Of a stretch of 9,292 nt of DNA, positions 6,276-9,292 are shown in pieces. Origin of the DNA: CAYWTX01 sp964461295 (lineage in GTDB: Bacteria > Planctomycetota > Phycisphaerae > SM23-33); NCBI GenBank assembly GCA_964461295.1, contig CAYWTX010000497.1, forward strand, positions 1 through 9,292, written 5' to 3'. The translations under genes were made by a program, and so were the position numbers. The notes beneath the pieces were generated by a model. The model was not told where the DNA came from and ran no database searches. It saw only the letters and a list, made by a program, of their open reading frames with translations. Each line of letters begins with the position of its first letter. The first letter of the stretch is position 1.

Positions 6276-7108
6276 TGAACGGATTCGATCCCTACGCAGT
6301 TGTTCCCCTGAACCAGACGGGTCTGCGTTTCACGCGCCTGGGGCTCGGGACCGGCACGCACGGCACGATGCACGGGTCGGACCAACTGCGGATGGGGGCC
6401 GAAGCCTTCCAGCGGCTCGTGCGCGACGCGTACGGCCGAGGCATCCGCTGGTTCGACACGGCCGACCTGTACGGCACGGGCCCGGCCACGGGCGAGGCCC
6501 TGCGGGGCATCGATCGCGACACGTACTGCCTGGTGAGCAAGGTATGGTGGCGGCAGGGGGACATGCCCGGCACGGAGCGGCCGGACGCCGACGTGGCCGT
6601 CGGGCGGTTCCTGAAGGAACTGCGGACGGACTACCTTGACCTGGTGCTGCTGCACTGCCTGACGTCGGGCAACTGGCCGGAGGAGCTGCGTCGGCAGATG
6701 GATCTCCTGGCCGGCATGAAGGACCGCGGCGTGATTCGCGCGCACGGCGTGTCGGTGCACACGGTGGAGGCCCTGGCGGCCGCCGCGGACGAGCCGTGGG
6801 TGGACTCCGTGCATGTGCGGCTCAATCACGCCGGCGTCTGCACCGACGGGCCGATGGAACAGGTCGTGCCGCTGGTGCGGAAGGTCCACGCGGCCGGCAA
6901 GGGCGTGATCGCCATGAAGGTGATCGGCAACGGGCAGTTCACGGACGCCGCGCAGCGCGAAGCGTCCGTTCGCTTCGTGCTGGGCTTGGACTGCGTGGAC
7001 GCCATCAGTGTCGGCTTCATGAACGTCGAGCAGATGGACGAGATCGCCCGAACCGTGCGCGAGACGCCGCGCGTACCGGGAGGGGAGGGCCGTTCTCTTC
7101 GTTCCTAG
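6275..7108 (+). CDS. Aldo/keto reductase family oxidoreductase
   Basis: The 277-residue protein is a TIM-barrel NAD(P)H-dependent reductase of the aldo/keto reductase superfamily, which interconverts carbonyls and alcohols in the cytoplasm. The catalytic tetrad is visible: D61 and Y66 in FDTADLYG, K89 in LVSKVWW and H127 in LDLVLLHC. GLGTGTHG at 23-30 fits the first barrel strand, and a cofactor-side segment VIAMKVIGNG lies near 212-221. The length is at the lower end for the family, and the chain ends after the helix NVEQMDEIARTV, so no iron-sulfur extension is present. It has no signal peptide. The start overlaps the stop of a possible short leader frame. It lies just after the broken FGE-like gene and before a Gfo/Idh/MocA gene. 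The substrate cannot be predicted. Confidence 0.88.
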   Translation: MNGFDPYAVVPLNQTGLRFTRLGLGTGTHGTMHGSDQLRMGAEAFQRLVRDAYGRGIRWFDTADLYGTGPATGEALRGIDRDTYCLVSKVWWRQGDMPGTERPDADVAVGRFLKELRTDYLDLVLLHCLTSGNWPEELRRQMDLLAGMKDRGVIRAHGVSVHTVEALAAAADEPWVDSVHVRLNHAGVCTDGPMEQVVPLVRKVHAAGKGVIAMKVIGNGQFTDAAQREASVRFVLGLDCVDAISVGFMNVEQMDEIARTVRETPRVPGGEGRSLRS

Positions 7109-7201
7109 TCGGGCCATGCCTGCCGCTCTGCCTCCATCGTCGCCCCGGGCTGAAGAGGCCAAGTCGCCGAATCAGCCGTGCAACCGGCGCAGGCGGCGAC
7201 A

Positions 7202-7230
7202 TTGCGAACCGACGAGCGGGCGTGTATCAT
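7202..7230 (+). promoter_or_regulatory. Sigma70-like promoter for the Gfo/Idh/MocA gene
   Basis: TTGCGA (7202-7207, 4/6 to the -35 consensus) and TATCAT (7225-7230, 5/6 to the -10) are separated by exactly 17 bp. They lie in the 183-bp gap after the aldo/keto reductase gene and would give a leader of roughly 55 bases. This suggests the oxidoreductase can be transcribed on its own. Confidence 0.5.
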
Positions 7231-7279
7231 TGGCCCTTCCTCGTCGCGTGGCCGCGGGATGCGGGCGCGCACAGACGGC

Positions 7280-7284
7280 AGGAG
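7280..7284 (+). promoter_or_regulatory. Shine-Dalgarno AGGAG that picks among three consecutive ATGs
   Basis: AGGAG precedes ATG codons at 7286, 7289 and 7292. Its spacing is 1, 4 and 7 bases respectively, so the third ATG has the normal distance and is taken as the start. Confidence 0.65.
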
Positions 7285-7291
7285 CATGATG

Positions 7292-8464
7292 ATGAAGAAG
7301 GTTCGTTTCGGCGTTGTGGGGCTCGGGAACATGGGGCTGCCGCACGCCAAGTGGTGCGCCCGCGACGGCGGCCGGGACTTCACCCTCGGCGCCGTGTGCG
7401 ACGTGGCGGCGGACAAGGCGGCCGCGGTCGGCGCCGAACTGAACGCGCCGCACTTCACCGACGCGCTGGCGATGATCGATTCGAAGCTCATCGACGCCGT
7501 CATCGTTGCCGTGCCGCACTACTGGCACGCGCCGGTCGCCATCTACGCCGCCAAGCGCGGCATACACGTGCTGTGCGAGAAGCCGCTGGAAAGCCGCGTG
7601 GGACTCGCGCGGGCGATGATCGCCGCCTGCCGCAACCACAAGGTCGCGTTCGGCACGGTGTTGCAGCACCGCACGCGGACGATCATGCGGAAGATGAAAC
7701 AACTCGTGGACGGCGGGGCCATCGGCGAGGTCTTTCGCGCCCAGCTTATCTGCTCCAACTGGTTCCGCACGCAGGCATACTATGACAGCGGCGCGTGGCG
7801 AGGCACATGGGACGGCGAAGGCGGAGGCGTGCTCATCAACCAGGGCCCCCACCATCTCGACCTGTTCCAGTGGATCGCCGGCATGCCCCGCCGCGTGCTG
7901 GGCCTGCTCGGCACCCGTGCCCACAACATCGAAGTCGAAGACACCGCCAACTTCCTTCTGGAGTACGACCACGGCAAGGTCGGCTACATCTACGCCACCA
8001 CGGCCGAGGAGCCCGGCTACGAGCAGTTCATGCTCTGCGGCGACAAGGGCACGCTGGTGTGCGAGGCAGGCAAGCTCCGCCTGGGCAAGCTCAAGACCTC
8101 CGTCCGCAAGCACATCATGGCCTCCAGGAACGCCATGGCCGGCAAGGCCGAGCAGGAGATCACCTGGAGCGAGGTCGCGTTCAACAAGAAGCCCGACGGG
8201 CACCTGTACGTCATTCGCAACTTCGTGGCCCACGTGCTTGGCGGCGAGAAGCTTCTGGCGCCCGGCGCCGAGGCGGTCAACGAGTTGGAGCTGTCCAACG
8301 CGATGTACCTGGCCGGTTTCGAGGGCCGCACCGTCGAGCTGCCCGTCAAGGACGCGGAGATCGACCGGCTGATCCGCCGGCTGGAAAAGCAGCGTTCGAC
8401 CGGCAAGGGCGGCGGCCTGCGCGCCGCGGCGGCAAAACTGATGCGCAAGGTGACGAAGGCGTAG
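7292..8464 (+). CDS. Gfo/Idh/MocA family NAD(P)-dependent oxidoreductase
   Basis: From ATG 7292 the protein has 390 residues. The N-terminal Rossmann fold begins at VRFGVVGLGNMG with the dinucleotide-binding GLGNMG at 10-15. The family's EKP motif is at 96-98 (CEKPLESR), its lysine being the usual catalytic or cofactor-contacting residue. The C-terminal alpha/beta domain carries GGGVLINQGPHHLDLFQW (177-194), where the histidines and D190 match the conserved substrate-binding segment. These enzymes oxidise or reduce sugars, inositols and related compounds. There is no Tat or Sec signal, unlike many secreted planctomycete paralogues, so it should be cytoplasmic. It has its own likely promoter at 7202-7230 and ends 18 bp from the convergent vapC gene with no clear terminator between them. 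The substrate is not predictable. Confidence 0.9.
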   Translation: MKKVRFGVVGLGNMGLPHAKWCARDGGRDFTLGAVCDVAADKAAAVGAELNAPHFTDALAMIDSKLIDAVIVAVPHYWHAPVAIYAAKRGIHVLCEKPLESRVGLARAMIAACRNHKVAFGTVLQHRTRTIMRKMKQLVDGGAIGEVFRAQLICSNWFRTQAYYDSGAWRGTWDGEGGGVLINQGPHHLDLFQWIAGMPRRVLGLLGTRAHNIEVEDTANFLLEYDHGKVGYIYATTAEEPGYEQFMLCGDKGTLVCEAGKLRLGKLKTSVRKHIMASRNAMAGKAEQEITWSEVAFNKKPDGHLYVIRNFVAHVLGGEKLLAPGAEAVNELELSNAMYLAGFEGRTVELPVKDAEIDRLIRRLEKQRSTGKGGGLRAAAAKLMRKVTKA

Positions 8465-8482
8465 GAGAGAAACCGCGCTATC

Positions 8483-8878
8483 CTACTTGGACCAGTTCAC
8501 AACCCTGAGACCGGGCACGTGGACGAAGTGCCTCTCGTTGTTGGTTACCAGTTCCAAGTCGCGATGGAGCGCGGTCGAGGCAATGAGCAAATCGAAGCCC
8601 GGCACAGGCTTGCCCACTCTCTCCACCGCTGTCCGAACAGATGCGTATATTTCCATTGCTTGTATGGACACCGGGATCACTTCAAACGACTCCACCGCCT
8701 GCAGCACCTTTGCCTCATTCTCGACCGGTCGCTTCGACTTCCTTGCGACGAAGAGCAGTTCGCCAAAGGTGATGACCGAAATCGCTTTGGGGTCCAGTCG
8801 GTGCTCCCGGAAGTTATCCACGACTTGTGGATGGCCACGGAAGAAGAAGGCCATCGTGTCGGTATCAATCAAAAGCAT
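8483..8878 (-). CDS. vapC: VapC-type PIN-domain ribonuclease toxin
   Basis: The 131-residue protein has the PIN-domain acidic site: D5 in LLIDTDTM, E40 in ITFGELLF, D96 in PGFDLLIAS, and a polar/acidic cluster NNERHF at 113-118. VapC toxins are Mg2+-dependent RNases, usually cutting tRNA or rRNA, held inactive by the cognate antitoxin. The ATG (minus strand, 8876-8878) lies inside the end of the antitoxin gene, a 14-base overlap, with AAGGAA (complement of 8886-8891) 7 bases upstream, so toxin translation should be coupled to the antitoxin. The segment is visibly lower in GC than the neighbouring genes (29 of 60 bases G+C at 8641-8700), which suggests transfer. All key residues are present, so it is probably active. 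Confidence 0.9.
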   Translation of the reverse strand: MLLIDTDTMAFFFRGHPQVVDNFREHRLDPKAISVITFGELLFVARKSKRPVENEAKVLQAVESFEVIPVSIQAMEIYASVRTAVERVGKPVPGFDLLIASTALHRDLELVTNNERHFVHVPGLRVVNWSK

Positions 8879-9146
8879 CGCTCAGTTCCTTCGTGAACCG
8901 AGGCGGATGCTTCCGCCCGCGCATCATGTCCGCGGCAATCTCTTCGGCCGGCCGGTCATCCTCCCAACTACCCGCCAGTTCAAGAAGCCGATCGCTCGCC
9001 TCGGCGATGTCCGCCGTCGGCTTCGCCAGGAAGTTCCGCACGATGTGAATGACTTCCTGGCTGATGGAGCGGTCGTCCATCTCCGCCCGCCTTCGCAAAG
9101 CACCGTACAGCCGGTCATCCATCCCTTTGACTTGCAGCGTCGCCAT
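8865..9146 (-). CDS. vapB: VapB/FitA-like ribbon-helix-helix antitoxin
   Basis: The 93-residue protein begins with a short strand, MATLQVKGMDDRLY, followed by helices through RSISQEVIHIVRNFL (about 26-40), the ribbon-helix-helix DNA-binding fold of FitA-like VapB antitoxins. The acidic C-terminal part (about 45-93, ending KELSDAFD) is the expected toxin-wrapping tail. It should bind and inhibit the VapC encoded directly after it and, with VapC, repress its own promoter. GAGGTG (complement of 9151-9156) lies 4 bases before ATG. A promoter and a 9-bp inverted repeat are present upstream. The order antitoxin-toxin with overlapping ends is typical of type II modules. Confidence 0.88.
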   Translation of the reverse strand: MATLQVKGMDDRLYGALRRRAEMDDRSISQEVIHIVRNFLAKPTADIAEASDRLLELAGSWEDDRPAEEIAADMMRGRKHPPRFTKELSDAFD

Positions 9147-9169
9147 AGTGCACCTCAGTAACTATCGGC

Positions 9170-9199
9170 ATTGTAGCGGGCATTGCATGAAATTGTAAG
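9170..9199 (-). promoter_or_regulatory. Promoter of the vapBC operon
   Basis: On the minus strand, TACAAT (complement of 9170-9175) matches the -10 consensus at 5/6, and CTTACA (complement of 9194-9199) matches the -35 at 4/6, with an 18-bp spacer. It lies just upstream of the vapB SD and inside the inverted repeat at 9184-9212. Confidence 0.5.
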
Positions 9200-9212
9200 C
9201 TTCTTTCATGCA
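9184..9212. promoter_or_regulatory. Perfect 9-bp inverted repeat, likely VapB(C) operator
   Basis: TGCATGAAA (9184-9192) and TTTCATGCA (9204-9212) are exact inverted copies with an 11-bp spacer. The repeat encloses the predicted -35 of vapBC, so a ribbon-helix-helix dimer pair bound here would block transcription, the usual autoregulation of vapBC operons. The right arm overlaps the stop codon of the gene entering from the right edge. With no T-tract and a long loop it is a poor terminator. Confidence 0.6.
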
Positions 9213-9292
9213 GCCCGCGCCACGCGGCGGCGCTGAATCCACTTCTCGATTTCCACCGCCCAGAAGATCACGGAACTGAGAGCCACCGCGAT
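9206..9292 (-). CDS. C-terminal end of a membrane transporter, probably a cation P-type ATPase (partial)
   Basis: A minus-strand frame enters from the right edge and gives 28 residues before TGA (complement of 9206-9208). It reads as the end of a transmembrane helix, then FWAVEIEKWIQRRR and a basic tail. A last hydrophobic helix followed by V-E-I-x-K and arginines resembles the C-terminus of Ca2+-type P-type ATPases (compare the ILIDEILKYISR end of SERCA). Only the tail is visible, so another membrane protein is possible. The gene is on the same strand as vapBC, and its stop codon lies within the proposed vapBC operator. Confidence 0.5.
   Translation of the reverse strand: MAVALSSVIFWAVEIEKWIQRRRVARAA

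Noticed and set aside
6236..7162. A 308-residue minus-strand frame opposite the aldo/keto reductase
   Set aside because: The plus strand carries the full reductase catalytic tetrad, and the antisense frame has no motif.
7172..8233. A 353-residue minus-strand frame opposite the Gfo/Idh/MocA gene
   Set aside because: It is antisense to a gene with GLGNMG, EKP and GPHHLD motifs, and its composition fits a shadow frame.
9184..9212. Intrinsic terminator for the transporter gene from the right edge
   Set aside because: The 11-base loop, the AT-containing stem and the lack of a following T-tract make it weak, and its position around the vapBC -35 fits an operator better.

Overview
The window is a GC-rich bacterial segment, most likely from a planctomycete. 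This is inferred from gene content, mainly an HzsA-like dihaem propeller protein fused to a SUMF1/FGE-type domain and a secreted ARPP-1 family protein, both common in Planctomycetota. No rRNA, tRNA, CRISPR array or complete insertion sequence was seen.

Layout. Positions 1-146 show no convincing gene but hold two short palindromes. A minus-strand gene (147-1358) encodes a YcjF/DUF697-like inner-membrane protein. It carries an in-frame 30-residue insert encoded by a palindromic element (898-992) that looks like an inverted REP pair. A 232-bp divergent spacer follows, with several short hairpins. The plus-strand genes are then: a signal-anchored ARPP-1 (DUF6569-like) protein (1591-2667); a large exported protein with a beta-propeller, two CXXCH haem motifs and a C-terminal FGE-like domain (2770-6021); an aldo/keto reductase (6275-7108); and a Gfo/Idh/MocA oxidoreductase (7292-8464) with its own plausible promoter. 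The FGE-like domain is broken near its end. A four-unit heptanucleotide repeat (5952-5979) sits at the frame break, and the missing RGGSW...GFRVA end lies out of frame downstream (to 6179).

Convergent to these, on the minus strand, is a vapBC toxin-antitoxin pair (8483-9146) of visibly lower GC. Its promoter and a 9-bp inverted-repeat operator overlap the stop codon of an upstream gene that enters from the right edge. Only the last 28 residues of that gene are present, and they resemble the C-terminus of a cation P-type ATPase.

How the genes relate. The ARPP-1 and HzsA-like proteins are both predicted to be exported and are transcribed in the same direction, so they may serve one envelope or periplasmic function. 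The two cytoplasmic oxidoreductases fit sugar or polyol metabolism of the kind planctomycetes hold in many copies. The two most notable signals are the REP-pair insertion that is translated as part of a protein, and the heptanucleotide repeat whose copy number decides whether the FGE-like domain is complete.
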